From: CAYYJV01 sp964486395
GTDB lineage: Bacteria > Patescibacteriota > Minisyncoccia > Minisyncoccales > MHMH01
Assembly: GCA_964486395.1 (NCBI GenBank)
Contig: CAZALP010000007.1
Location: 1-21,199 of the forward strand
Reading direction: 5' to 3'
Length of the DNA stretch: 21,199 nt
The notes beneath the pieces are model-generated. The model saw nothing but the letters and a program-made list of their open reading frames with translations, had not been told where the DNA came from and did not search any database. Both the position numbers and the translations under genes were made by a program. Of the stretch, positions 12,780-20,418 are shown one piece after another. Position 1 is the first letter of the stretch, and each line of letters starts with the position of its first letter.

Positions 12780-14412
12780 TGTAGTCCGGAGGTATTTGAT
12801 AGTAATCAATGATGTATTTTGCCAACTTCTGGAAAATGGGGGTTGCGGAGTATTCGGCGGTTTTAGTGGCGGGGTCGTCCAGCTTCACCAAAATCAAAAA
12901 CTGAGGATCGAAAGCGGGAGCAAAGCCAATAAAACTCTGCCAGGTTTTTTCCGAATACCCCTTTTTAGTCATTCCCAAAGCGGAAAAGGAAACTTGGGCG
13001 GTACCAGTCTTTCCGGCCACATAGTATCCGGGAACTCTGGCGGCTTTGCCAAATCCGTTTTCCACCACGGAAACCAACATAGCGGTGAGCTTGGAAGCTG
13101 TAGCCGGGGAAATTACATTATTATCGCCTATTTCCGGTTTGGTTTCAACTGCTACCCCTTCATTGTCCACCACTTTCTCCACCAAATAAGGCCTTACCAG
13201 TTTTCCGCCGTTGGCAATTGCCGCATAAGCTCTGGCTATCTGCAGAGGAGTCATTTCGATTCCCTGGCCGTAAGCTGCCGTGGCAAAGTTTATCTCATAT
13301 CCTTTTTTAAAATCCCAATTTTGGGAATAAATTTCGCCCGCCAGGTCTACCCCGGTTTTTTCAAAAAAACCGAATTTATCAATGTATTCCAGAAAATTGC
13401 GGTGTCCCAGCTTCTTTTCGGCAAACACGGCCCCCGTGTTGATGGATTTTTCCAAAACATTAGTCATGGTTTTCTCCCCGTACGCTCTTTTGTTGTAGTT
13501 GTAAAGGGGTTCGGGCCAGCCTTCTATCTTCACGTATCCTTTGTCGTAATAGGTGGTTTGGGGAGTGATTTTTCCCTCGTTAAGGCCGCCGGCCATGGTA
13601 ATGGGTTTGAAAACGGAGCCCGGTTCGAAGATTTTTTGAATGGCATCCAGTTGGAAAACGTTAAAATCCTGCTCTTTTGAATACAAATTGGGATTAAAAC
13701 GAGGGAAATTGGCCAAGGCCAGAATTTGACCTGAATTCGGCCGCATAACCACAATGGTGCCTCCATCAATATCCAGTCTTTTGCGCGCTTCCTCCAACAG
13801 TTTTTCTGCCTGATACTGGATGTTGTAATCTACCGTCAGAAAAAGATCAAATCCCTTAACCAACCTTTCTTTTCCTCGAAGTTCCTCCTGCCAGTATTCT
13901 TCCAGGCCGTATTGCCCCTGGCCGTCTTCGTTGACAAAGCCCAAAATATGGGAAGCGAATTCGCCGTAGGGATAAATTCTTCTCGTCTCCTGCCCAAGAT
14001 AAATTCCTTCCAACTCCAAATCCTTCAGTTTTTTAATCTCTTCTGAAGTTACTTCCTTTTTTAAAACCTCGTAAAGGCTGTTTTTCTTTAGTTTTTCCAA
14101 AAGGGAATTCTTTTCCAAAGAAGTGATTTCCGCAAGTTTTTCTGCTGTCTCTTCTTTTTCTGAAAAGGGAATTTCTTTGGGGGAAGCGTAAAGATAGGTA
14201 AAGGTGCCGTTGGTAGCTATGGGGAGATCATGATTTTGAAAGAATATTTCTCCCCTCTCTCCCCGGCCGCTGGCAAATACTCCCTGCTGTCCCCTAGCCA
14301 AAGCCGCGTAAAAATCGTGTTCTATGATTTGCAGAAAAAAAAGCTTGCCCACCAAGGCCGCTCCAAACAAAAATAGAAAAATTAAAATGAGATTTATTCT
14401 CCATTCCTTCAT
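12772..14412 (-). CDS. ftsI: Penicillin-binding protein 2 / FtsI-type transpeptidase
   Basis: Class B transpeptidase that cross-links septal peptidoglycan. A single membrane anchor (about 6-28) is followed by a dimerisation/pedestal domain (to about residue 215). The transpeptidase domain has the nucleophile motif SVFK (S266-K269), SIN (S323-N325) and KTG (468-470), all intact. At 546 residues it is typical. The position after rsmH and ftsL in a dcw cluster supports FtsI rather than the elongation PBP2. The ATG has no Shine-Dalgarno and overlaps the end of a tiny upstream frame (ATG ACT ATA TGA). Two unusual palindromes precede it (14423-14516). Confidence 0.93.
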   Translation of the reverse strand: MKEWRINLILIFLFLFGAALVGKLFFLQIIEHDFYAALARGQQGVFASGRGERGEIFFQNHDLPIATNGTFTYLYASPKEIPFSEKEETAEKLAEITSLEKNSLLEKLKKNSLYEVLKKEVTSEEIKKLKDLELEGIYLGQETRRIYPYGEFASHILGFVNEDGQGQYGLEEYWQEELRGKERLVKGFDLFLTVDYNIQYQAEKLLEEARKRLDIDGGTIVVMRPNSGQILALANFPRFNPNLYSKEQDFNVFQLDAIQKIFEPGSVFKPITMAGGLNEGKITPQTTYYDKGYVKIEGWPEPLYNYNKRAYGEKTMTNVLEKSINTGAVFAEKKLGHRNFLEYIDKFGFFEKTGVDLAGEIYSQNWDFKKGYEINFATAAYGQGIEMTPLQIARAYAAIANGGKLVRPYLVEKVVDNEGVAVETKPEIGDNNVISPATASKLTAMLVSVVENGFGKAARVPGYYVAGKTGTAQVSFSALGMTKKGYSEKTWQSFIGFAPAFDPQFLILVKLDDPATKTAEYSATPIFQKLAKYIIDYYQIPPDYNE

Positions 14413-14422
14413 ATAGTCATTT

Positions 14423-14448
14423 AAAATTTGTTTACTTAAACAAATTTT
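14423..14448. repeat. Perfect AT-rich palindrome before ftsI
   Basis: AAAATTTGTTTA-CT-TAAACAAATTTT: 12-bp perfect arms around a two-base centre, ending 10 bp before the ftsI ATG. Confidence 0.8.
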
Positions 14449-14516
14449 GGGTTTCCCCCGTGTTGGAAATTATTCAAAACCGAGGGTTTTGAAAAGAAAG
14501 GGGTCGGGGAAAACCC
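14449..14516. repeat. Nested hairpin in the ftsL-ftsI spacer
   Basis: Outer arms GGGTTTCCCCCG (14449-14460) and CGGGGAAAACCC (14505-14516) pair with one mismatch. Inside is the perfect hairpin CAAAACC-GAG-GGTTTTG (14475-14491). It directly abuts the AT palindrome. Blocks TTTCCC, GTGT(A/T)GGAAA and AAACCGAG are shared with the insert near the dnaX start. Confidence 0.7.
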
Positions 14517-14524
14517 TGTGATCG

Positions 14525-14857
14525 TTACCGTGCCGCCATTTGACCTTCCAAGAGTTGAATGTAATGAATTTTATTCACTTCCACATAATTCAAGCTCTTC
14601 AGCAAAGACTCGAGGTTGGCTAAAGAACTTGCCTGGGAAAGACTGATTTCCAGCTCCTCGTTCTCTTGACTGACGGAAGCCAATTTCTCTTCGTAGCTGG
14701 CAATGGAAAAGCTGGTCCTGGTCAGCTGATTGGCCTGGACGATATAGGAAACCAGAAGAAAGCCCACCAGCAGCAAACACAAAATCCATACCACTCGAAA
14801 ATTAACCCGTGGAAATCTCAATAAGATTAGTCCTTGTGATAAAGTATGGGTGGTCAT
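14525..14857 (-). CDS. ftsL: FtsL-like division protein
   Basis: Small bitopic membrane protein of 110 residues. A cytoplasmic N-terminus of about 20 residues is followed by one membrane helix (about 21-40) and a periplasmic or external coiled coil with heptad-like Leu and Glu spacing (about 52-95). Sequence similarity to FtsL is weak, as usual for this family. The call rests on topology and the position between rsmH and ftsI. In known systems FtsL with FtsB activates the FtsWI synthase. The start at 14857 follows an A-rich leader without a Shine-Dalgarno, 19 bp after rsmH. Confidence 0.75.
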   Translation of the reverse strand: MTTHTLSQGLILLRFPRVNFRVVWILCLLLVGFLLVSYIVQANQLTRTSFSIASYEEKLASVSQENEELEISLSQASSLANLESLLKSLNYVEVNKIHYIQLLEGQMAAR

Positions 14858-14876
14858 AATTTTTGGTTTTTGGTTT

Positions 14877-15770
14877 TTAATCTTTTATTATGGCTCTTAA
14901 TTTTGCCGATCTGGCCCGAGGATTGTTTTTAATTTCCTGGACCGAAGGCGTTATCGGCTTTTTGGTCAATATTTTAATGGAAGCCTTTCCGGCTTTCTCC
15001 CTGAAATAATTTTTAACGATTCTGTCTTCCAAAGAATGAAAAGAAATAACCGCCGTCCTTCCCCCTTTCTCCAAAATTTCCACTGCCTGACAAAGACCCT
15101 GTTTCAGATTTTCCAATTCGTTATTAACGGCAATCCTCAAAGCTTGGAAAGTCCTGGTGGCGGGATGAATTTTCTGTCTGCCCCTGACCGATCTCTTAAT
15201 TATTTCAGCCAATTGAAGGGTGTTTTTAATAGGCTTTGACTTTCGGGCTTGGACTATGTTTTCTGCAATTTGCCTGGAAAATTTTTCCTCTCCGTATTCC
15301 CTTAAAATCCTTTCCAGCTCATGCCTGGACCAAAAGTTTAAAATCTTTTCTGCAGTCAGCTGGGTTGAAGTATTATATCTCATATCCAGAGGTTCTTTTC
15401 TTTTAAAAGAAAAACCTCTTCCCGATTCTTCCAAATGCCAGCTCGACATACCAAGGTCGAAAAGAATCATATTTACTTTCCCAAACTTTACTCTTTCTAC
15501 AATTTCTTTTAAATTAGCGAAATTATCATTTATCAAAACTAATCGTTTTGAAAATTGGGATTTGGAAATTGAAAATTCCGCCGTCTGCGATTTTAACTTT
15601 TGATAAAGTTCTATGTCTACCTCGATCCCCAACCCCTTGCCGCGAGGACTTGTTTTCTCAAGAACGGCAGCCATGTGACCCGCCTCTCCGACAGTGCAAT
15701 CAACAAAATTTTCATTGGACTGGGGATCCAAACATTCCAGAACTTCTTTTAACAAAACCGGAACATGCAT
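14877..15770 (-). CDS. rsmH: 16S rRNA (cytosine1402-N4)-methyltransferase RsmH (MraW)
   Basis: SAM-dependent methyltransferase acting on C1402 in the ribosomal P site. The start MHVPVLLKEVLECL, SAM motif FVDCTVGEAGH, the motif LFDLGMSSWHLE with GRGFSF and PLDMRYN, FQALRIAVNNELENL and ISFHSLEDRIVKNYF are all present. The usual GGxGHS SAM loop is altered to GEAGHM. Its length of 297 is typical. It starts one base after the mraZ stop, with TAGGA inside the end of mraZ as a possible ribosome site. It is the second gene of the dcw cluster. Confidence 0.96.
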   Translation of the reverse strand: MHVPVLLKEVLECLDPQSNENFVDCTVGEAGHMAAVLEKTSPRGKGLGIEVDIELYQKLKSQTAEFSISKSQFSKRLVLINDNFANLKEIVERVKFGKVNMILFDLGMSSWHLEESGRGFSFKRKEPLDMRYNTSTQLTAEKILNFWSRHELERILREYGEEKFSRQIAENIVQARKSKPIKNTLQLAEIIKRSVRGRQKIHPATRTFQALRIAVNNELENLKQGLCQAVEILEKGGRTAVISFHSLEDRIVKNYFREKAGKASIKILTKKPITPSVQEIKNNPRARSAKLRAIIKD

Positions 15771-15771
15771 A

Positions 15772-16194
15772 TTAAATTCCTATCTGTTGGGCCATATCCC
15801 CCACGGTCTTTTCCATTTTTCCCTTGTATTCTTTCCATCTGGCTTCGTCCCAAATTTCTACTCTGTTGGAAACTCCGATGACGGCTACGTTCTTTTTCAA
15901 AAAAGCATATTTTTTTAAATGGTCGGGAACCAAAATTCTTCCCAGTTTGTCCAAACTGACTTCGATGGCTCCGGAAAGTACCACTCTGGTAAATCCCCTG
16001 GCATCAACCTGGCCGGCGGGCAAAGCAGCCATTTTTTTAGATAAATTCTGCCATTCTTTCAAAGGGTAAAGAACCAAACAATTATCCAGCCCTCTCGTAA
16101 GTATGGCTTTCTTGCCAAGCTCCGACCGCATCTTGGAAGGAATGGCTAATCTTTTTTTATCGTCAATTATATACGTGTATTCACCGATTAACAT
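15772..16194 (-). CDS. mraZ: Transcriptional regulator MraZ
   Basis: DNA-binding regulator at the head of dcw clusters; in E. coli it represses its own operon. Two SpoVT-AbrB-like half domains are visible: GEYTYIIDDKKRLAIPSKMR (about 4-23) and IEVSLDKLGRILVPDHLKKY (second half), then NRVEIWDEARWKEY. The length of 140 is typical. The ATG at 16194 lacks a Shine-Dalgarno and follows GTGGATAACTT, the last of a series of GTGG repeats likely to be its own operators. It heads mraZ-rsmH-ftsL-ftsI-Mur ligase-tRNA-Glu. Confidence 0.95.
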   Translation of the reverse strand: MLIGEYTYIIDDKKRLAIPSKMRSELGKKAILTRGLDNCLVLYPLKEWQNLSKKMAALPAGQVDARGFTRVVLSGAIEVSLDKLGRILVPDHLKKYAFLKKNVAVIGVSNRVEIWDEARWKEYKGKMEKTVGDMAQQIGI

Positions 16195-16201
16195 AAGTTA
16201 T

Positions 16202-16267
16202 CCACAGTTTATCGAGTTATCCCCATAGTTTTCCACAATTATCCACTACACTTCCACTATATCCCAC
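16202..16267 (-). promoter_or_regulatory. Phased GTGG repeats: MraZ operators and/or DnaA boxes
   Basis: On the minus strand GTGG-type units (the second reads GGGG) begin from 16267, 16257, 16246, 16236, 16225 and 16205, so the spacing is 10-11 bp with one unit skipped. MraZ is known to bind short G-rich repeats about 10 bp apart upstream of mraZ. On the plus strand the same bases read TTATCCACA (16198-16206, exact DnaA box), TTATCCCCA (16217), TTTTCCACA (16229) and TTATCCACT (16239), with another TTTTCCACA at 16291. The array covers the -10 and the leader of mraZ. Confidence 0.7.
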
Positions 16268-16284
16268 TTTCATAACCAAGTCAA
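16256..16284 (-). promoter_or_regulatory. Promoter of the mraZ (dcw) operon
   Basis: Minus strand TTGACT (16284-16279), a 17-bp spacer and TATAGT (16261-16256). The predicted start is near 16249, about 55 bases before mraZ. The GTGG array overlaps the -10 and the leader, the expected layout for repression. Confidence 0.7.
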
Positions 16285-16314
16285 ATCCACTTTTCCACAA
16301 CACGCAACCCAACC

Positions 16315-16349
16315 AAAAACCCACTTCCTATCGGATTAGAAAGCGGGCT
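16315..16349 (-). terminator. Rho-independent terminator upstream of the mraZ promoter
   Basis: Minus strand CCCGCTTTC-TAATCCGATA-GGAAGTGGG followed by TTTTT. The stem is 9 bp with two G-U pairs. It would end transcription arriving from the DUF4015 gene and insulate mraZ. Confidence 0.7.
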
Positions 16350-16355
16350 TTATAT

Positions 16356-16378
16356 GAACCACCACATGGTGGTGGTTC
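16356..16378. repeat. Perfect GC-rich hairpin in the control region
   Basis: GAACCACCAC-ATG-GTGGTGGTTC, 10-bp perfect arms with a 3-base loop, flanked by ATAT on both sides. It may be a second terminator, though no T run follows on either strand. Confidence 0.65.
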
Positions 16379-16417
16379 ATTTATATCTTCAAGTTTCTCC
16401 CGCCGAAATAAAAAATA

Positions 16418-16501
16418 ACATAAAGTTCATCGCTACATAGCAGTATACTTTATGTAGGGTTTATTAAGACAGAAAATAAAACAGAAAATAAGACAGAAAC
16501 T
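16418..16501. repeat. AT-rich inverted and tandem repeats in the 16195-16572 gene-free region
   Basis: ACATAAAGT (16418-16426) is inverted at 16447-16455 with a small GCTA-CA-TAGC hairpin inside. Then three tandem 12-mers follow: AAGACAGAAAAT, AAAACAGAAAAT and AAGACAGAAACT (16466-16501). I see no convincing gene in the rest of this 378-bp stretch. Direct AT-rich repeats near DnaA-like boxes are the form of a DNA unwinding element, but that is only a possibility here. Confidence 0.6.
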
Positions 16502-16572
16502 TATGCTTTAAAATGCGGAAGTTTTGGACGACAAGAAAAAGCGCCGCAAATTGCCAAGATAATGTAATTATT

Positions 16573-17838
16573 TTACTGGGACGGAGCAAGCGCCTCCTTT
16601 GTATAAACATAAGAGGGATTCCAGAGAAGCCAGCCCGACGCTCCGGCGTCTACAGCGGCCTGAATTTGTAATCTGACTTTTTCGGCATCATAAATGACTC
16701 CCCTCTCTTTGTCGGCTTTCAAGTCAAAGTCCTGAAGCCAGGGGCGGATTTTGACATTGTAATCAAACCAAGAAAGATAGTCCTGGGCAGAAAGCACAGA
16801 CCTCAAAACTACCTGGTAAGGATGCTCTATCACTTCAGGATAAGAATATTTAAGGGAGGGCAGTTCCCTTTTTTCATCCTTACCCATTTCGAATCCTCCG
16901 TAAAAATGGCTGGGATAAAGCATAAAAGAAAGATAGTCGAAATGCTTTCCCGCGTCCACCAGTCTTTGTCCCGTGCCAAAACTGTTGAACTGAGTAGCCA
17001 CATATCCGAACAAATCCGCAGAAAGAATAAGAGAAGCTTTGTATCCTTTCAGGTCTTTTGAGATTTTTTCAAAGAAATTTCCAATGTTTTGAATGCGCTC
17101 AACCGTCACCGGATAATCGTCGGGGTAACGAATGTAATCCAGCTGAAGCTCATCAAATCCGTAATCTATTACTTGTTTTGAAAAATCAAGAAGGTAATCG
17201 TAAACCTCTTCTGACTTCGGGTCCAGCCAGTACTGCCCGGAGGAATCCTGCCATGGATCGGAACTGGTGGCAGTGGAAGTAGCAGTTTGCAAATACCATT
17301 CGGGGTGGTTTTGTACTTGTGAAGAATCGCGGAAAACTACGATTCTGGCTATGACCCAGGCGTCCCTTTGGTGGAGATCATCGATCAGCTCCCTCAAATG
17401 CCTGTAAGCTATGGGGCCGGAAGCTTCCTTTACATCGATGACTACGGCGTTTAACTCGGTATTATCAAGAAGGTTTTTAAAATAGCTCGGGTTGGCGGCC
17501 GTCCCGACGTATATGCCTTTGACGTGGGATGATTTTTCTTGGGCTTCTTCCAGCTCTTTCAAAATTTTAACTTCGGCCGCGAGCTCCTCTGTTTTCTTCG
17601 CTATTTCCTGCAGTTTCCCTTTTATTTCTCCCATTGGCTTTTGAGCTTGCGTAGTTGTCGTAGTTGTCGTCTGTCCACCCTCACTTCGGACGTCCGACGT
17701 CCGAAGTGACGCTTCTTCTACCGCCGGCAACACATCTACCGTCCTCTCTTTATCTTTCAAAACAAAAAAACCCCCTGTAACAGCCGCCAGGAGGAAAAAA
17801 ACCGTTAAAACAATTAATATTCTCCCGTGAGGAACCAT
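16573..17838 (-). CDS. DUF4015 putative glycoside hydrolase, membrane-anchored
   Basis: N-terminal signal anchor (about 5-27), a Thr/Gln-rich linker with a TTTTTTT run, a short coiled coil (about 70-100), then a TIM-barrel-like DUF4015 domain. The domain begins VKGIYVGTA, with LNAVVIDVKEASG, WVIARIVVFRD, YWLDPKSEEVYDY and the family hallmark GFDELQLDYIRYP, whose Asp/Glu residues are candidates for catalysis. It ends GASGWLLWNPSYVY. The active site should face outside the membrane. The enzyme's substrate is unknown for the family; cell-wall or surface glycans are plausible. It starts 12 bp after the Clp-like gene, so probably co-transcribed. A 29-bp palindrome lies within the linker codons. 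Confidence 0.88.
   Translation of the reverse strand: MVPHGRILIVLTVFFLLAAVTGGFFVLKDKERTVDVLPAVEEASLRTSDVRSEGGQTTTTTTTQAQKPMGEIKGKLQEIAKKTEELAAEVKILKELEEAQEKSSHVKGIYVGTAANPSYFKNLLDNTELNAVVIDVKEASGPIAYRHLRELIDDLHQRDAWVIARIVVFRDSSQVQNHPEWYLQTATSTATSSDPWQDSSGQYWLDPKSEEVYDYLLDFSKQVIDYGFDELQLDYIRYPDDYPVTVERIQNIGNFFEKISKDLKGYKASLILSADLFGYVATQFNSFGTGQRLVDAGKHFDYLSFMLYPSHFYGGFEMGKDEKRELPSLKYSYPEVIEHPYQVVLRSVLSAQDYLSWFDYNVKIRPWLQDFDLKADKERGVIYDAEKVRLQIQAAVDAGASGWLLWNPSYVYTKEALAPSQ
17681..17709. repeat. 13-bp perfect palindromic element inside the DUF4015 gene
   Basis: TCACTTCGGACGT (17681-17693), CCG, ACGTCCGAAGTGA (17697-17709). It encodes the linker residues S-L-R-T-S-D-V-R-S-E on the minus strand, between the membrane anchor and the Thr run. 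Confidence 0.8.
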
Positions 17839-17850
17839 AATATATATGTA

Positions 17851-20418
17851 TCACTTCTTTATTATCTCGAATTTTTGAGGATCAATCTTTATTTTGTCTC
17901 CTCGCTTTAAGTTCCCCGACAGCAAAGCTTGAGCCAGCACATTTTCCACTTTATCCTGAATGACCCTTCTCATTTGTCTGGCGCCGAAAGTGGGATCATA
18001 CCCCAATTCTACGATTTTTTCTTTCAAAGGTAGGGTAATTTCAAAGCCGATTCCCTTTTCTTTTAAATTGTCCTTTAGTTTTTGCAGCATTAATTCGGCA
18101 ATCTCCAGCAGGTTCTCCTTTGACAAAGGCTTAAAAACCACCACGGCGTCAAACCGGTTTATGAATTCCGGCCTGAAAGTCCCTTCTTCGAAAAGACGGT
18201 CCAAAAGCTTTTGCTTTACTTCCTGCCAGTTCGATTTTTCCTTCAAGGCCTGCAAAATGACCTTGTACCCTGCGTTGGAAGTGGCGATAATGATGGTGTT
18301 TTTGAAATCCACCTTTCTGCCCAAACCGTCGGTCAAAAACCCTTCGTCCAAAACCTGCAAAAACAAATTAAGAATGTTGGAATGGGCTTTTTCTATTTCA
18401 TCCAAAAGCACCAAAGAAAAAGGATCCTCCTTAACCCTGGTGGTTAAAAGCCCCTCTTCTCCTGGAGCGCCGATCAGCCGGGGGATATCCTTGACGTTCT
18501 GGAACTCGGACATATCCAATCTAATCATCCGGGCCCTGGAGCCGAAATATATTTCAGCCAGGACCTTGGAGGTTTCAGTCTTCCCGACTCCGGTGGGTCC
18601 CAAGAAAAGAAAGGTTCCCATGGGGCCCGATCTCGTGGTAACTTCCGCTCGAGCCCTCCTCAAAGCTGTGGAAACTTCTTTTACCGCCTGGTCCTGATTA
18701 ATAATCTGCTGGTGGATCAGCTTTTCTAAATTCAAAAGGGTTTCCTTTTCTTTTGTTTCCATCTCGCCCACCGGCACTTGGGTCTTGCGGGAAATAATCT
18801 TGGCCACATGTTTTGGCATCACCACTTTATCTTTGGTGTCCCTTTTGACGTAAATCAATATCTCGTCCAAAAGATCAACCGCCTTTTTAGGAAAGGGGCG
18901 GGAAGGCAAGAGCCTTTTGGAAAGCGAAAGCAAGTCGCGCAGCGCGGGGTAGCTGACAAACAAATTGTATTTCTGTTCCAGCACCAAAGCCAAATTTTCC
19001 AAAATAAGCAAGACTTCTCTTTCTGTGGGCTCTGTCACTTCCACTTTGGCAAAAAGGTTTAAAATGGAGGGATTCTGCTCCAAATTCTGGTGCAGCCCCC
19101 TGAAGGTGGTGACGGCCACGATTTGAAATTGGGGCAAGTGTAAATAAGAAGAAAGAACTCCCGAGATGTCCACTCGGCCGGGACCCGGCTTTACTGAAAT
19201 GAAGTTGTGGAACTCGTCTATGACTAAAATAACATTGCCAGCCTGCACCACTTCCTGAAAAATCTTGTCCAAAATGGCTTCCACCTCATGAAAATTTGAG
19301 GTCTCCGCCAAAAGACCCGGCAAATCCAGCTCCACCACTCTCTTGTAATTGACTTGAGAAAGGCTCTGGCCGAAAACGGTCTTTAAAACTAATCCTTGCA
19401 CGACTCCCTTTCTGCCAACCCCCGGCTCTCCTACCAGCAGAACGTTGTTGTATTCGCGTCTCGCCAGGATCCTCTCCGTTTCTTCAATTTCCGCTCTGTG
19501 CCCGATAATTTCAGGAAAGCCCCTGCGTCTGGCGATTTCGGTCCAGTCGATGGAATATTGATCCAGGGTAAGAGTGTAGCCCGCAGTCCATTCTTTTGCC
19601 AAGGTTCCCCTTTTCATCAAATTACGGTATTCCCACCATTTTTTCCGCTCTTTGATTTTCTTTTCCAATGACTCCAGCCACCAAATCAAGTGTCCAACGT
19701 CTGACACTCTCAAATCCAACTCAATCAAGAGTTTTTCCAAAACCGGATTGTATTTTGCCAAAGCTGTCAGTGTCTCCCCCACCCTGATTCTTTGATGGCC
19801 GTTTTCATGGGCTATCCTTAAAGCTTCCAGCACGGTTTCTCGGAAATCCTCAGAATAGTTCTGAGAAAATTTATTACCCTTGGGCAACTCCTCCAATTTC
19901 TCCCTTAAAAGCCTCTTCAGGTCTTTCAAGTTTAAAAGAAGTCTGGAAAAAACGAAATTAAACTCCGGAGCGCCGGAAAGCAGGTAGTAAAGCAAAATAG
20001 TGGAGTTCACTTCGGGAAGCTTTTTTGAGCTGGCAAATTTCAAAGACTTATAACAGGCCTCGGCCGCATCGAAGGTAAGGAGCTCTGCTAAATTGTAATC
20101 TTCGGGACGGGAAGCCGCTTCCGAAAGGGAAAATTTCAAATCCGGATTTTTCAACTTCACTTCCATAAAGGAGGTCAACAGCCAAAATGACAAAGCAAAA
20201 CCAAAGAAAATAAGGGAAAGTCCCAACAAGGCCTGGTTTGTCGGCTGCGAAAAGGACGCGGTCAAAAATCCGTAAAGGAAAAATGCCAAAACCAAAATAA
20301 AAAAAGAAAGAAATATTTTTTTAAAAAGCGGGGCCCAGGCAAAAACAGGAGTTCGAACCCACCGAAGCCGCTTGAAAACGGCTGTTTCTCTTAAGTTAAA
20401 ATAAAATTCTGAAGCCAT
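17851..20418 (-). CDS. Membrane-anchored Clp/Hsp100-type double AAA+ ATPase
   Basis: Two membrane helices (about 33-55 and 63-85), a Clp-N-like helical region (about 110-265) and two AAA+ domains. D1 has GEPGVGRK (330-337) with Arg at the Walker A Lys position and Lys at the Thr position. Its Walker B DE (401-402) is kept, but the usual ERRF arginine-finger segment is NLFAK, so D1 is probably inactive. D2 is intact: GPTGVGKT (607-614), LLDEIEKAH (D673, E674), NRFD arginine finger (R755) and GARQMRR sensor 2. No long ClpB M-domain and no recognisable (I/L/V)GF/L ClpP loop after SNAG are seen, so it may work without ClpP. At 855 residues it is ClpC-sized. Its start overlaps the upstream gene by 23 bp. 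The likely role is envelope-associated protein remodelling. Confidence 0.9.
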   Translation of the reverse strand: MASEFYFNLRETAVFKRLRWVRTPVFAWAPLFKKIFLSFFILVLAFFLYGFLTASFSQPTNQALLGLSLIFFGFALSFWLLTSFMEVKLKNPDLKFSLSEAASRPEDYNLAELLTFDAAEACYKSLKFASSKKLPEVNSTILLYYLLSGAPEFNFVFSRLLLNLKDLKRLLREKLEELPKGNKFSQNYSEDFRETVLEALRIAHENGHQRIRVGETLTALAKYNPVLEKLLIELDLRVSDVGHLIWWLESLEKKIKERKKWWEYRNLMKRGTLAKEWTAGYTLTLDQYSIDWTEIARRRGFPEIIGHRAEIEETERILARREYNNVLLVGEPGVGRKGVVQGLVLKTVFGQSLSQVNYKRVVELDLPGLLAETSNFHEVEAILDKIFQEVVQAGNVILVIDEFHNFISVKPGPGRVDISGVLSSYLHLPQFQIVAVTTFRGLHQNLEQNPSILNLFAKVEVTEPTEREVLLILENLALVLEQKYNLFVSYPALRDLLSLSKRLLPSRPFPKKAVDLLDEILIYVKRDTKDKVVMPKHVAKIISRKTQVPVGEMETKEKETLLNLEKLIHQQIINQDQAVKEVSTALRRARAEVTTRSGPMGTFLFLGPTGVGKTETSKVLAEIYFGSRARMIRLDMSEFQNVKDIPRLIGAPGEEGLLTTRVKEDPFSLVLLDEIEKAHSNILNLFLQVLDEGFLTDGLGRKVDFKNTIIIATSNAGYKVILQALKEKSNWQEVKQKLLDRLFEEGTFRPEFINRFDAVVVFKPLSKENLLEIAELMLQKLKDNLKEKGIGFEITLPLKEKIVELGYDPTFGARQMRRVIQDKVENVLAQALLSGNLKRGDKIKIDPQKFEIIKK

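Noticed and set aside
12661..13680. 339-residue open frame on the plus strand over ftsI
   Set aside because: It is antisense to the Mur-ligase-like gene and ftsI, with low-complexity composition and no family motif.
14409..14420. Leader peptide frame ATG ACT ATA TGA overlapping the ftsI start
   Set aside because: Three codons with no ribosome site; the overlap may be chance and nothing further supports regulation.
16466..16501. CRISPR array
   Set aside because: Three tandem 12-mers without spacers; no cas genes anywhere in the window.
17960..18697. 245-residue plus-strand frame over the Clp-like gene
   Set aside because: It is a shadow of the conserved D2 ATPase domain; no ribosome site or motif.
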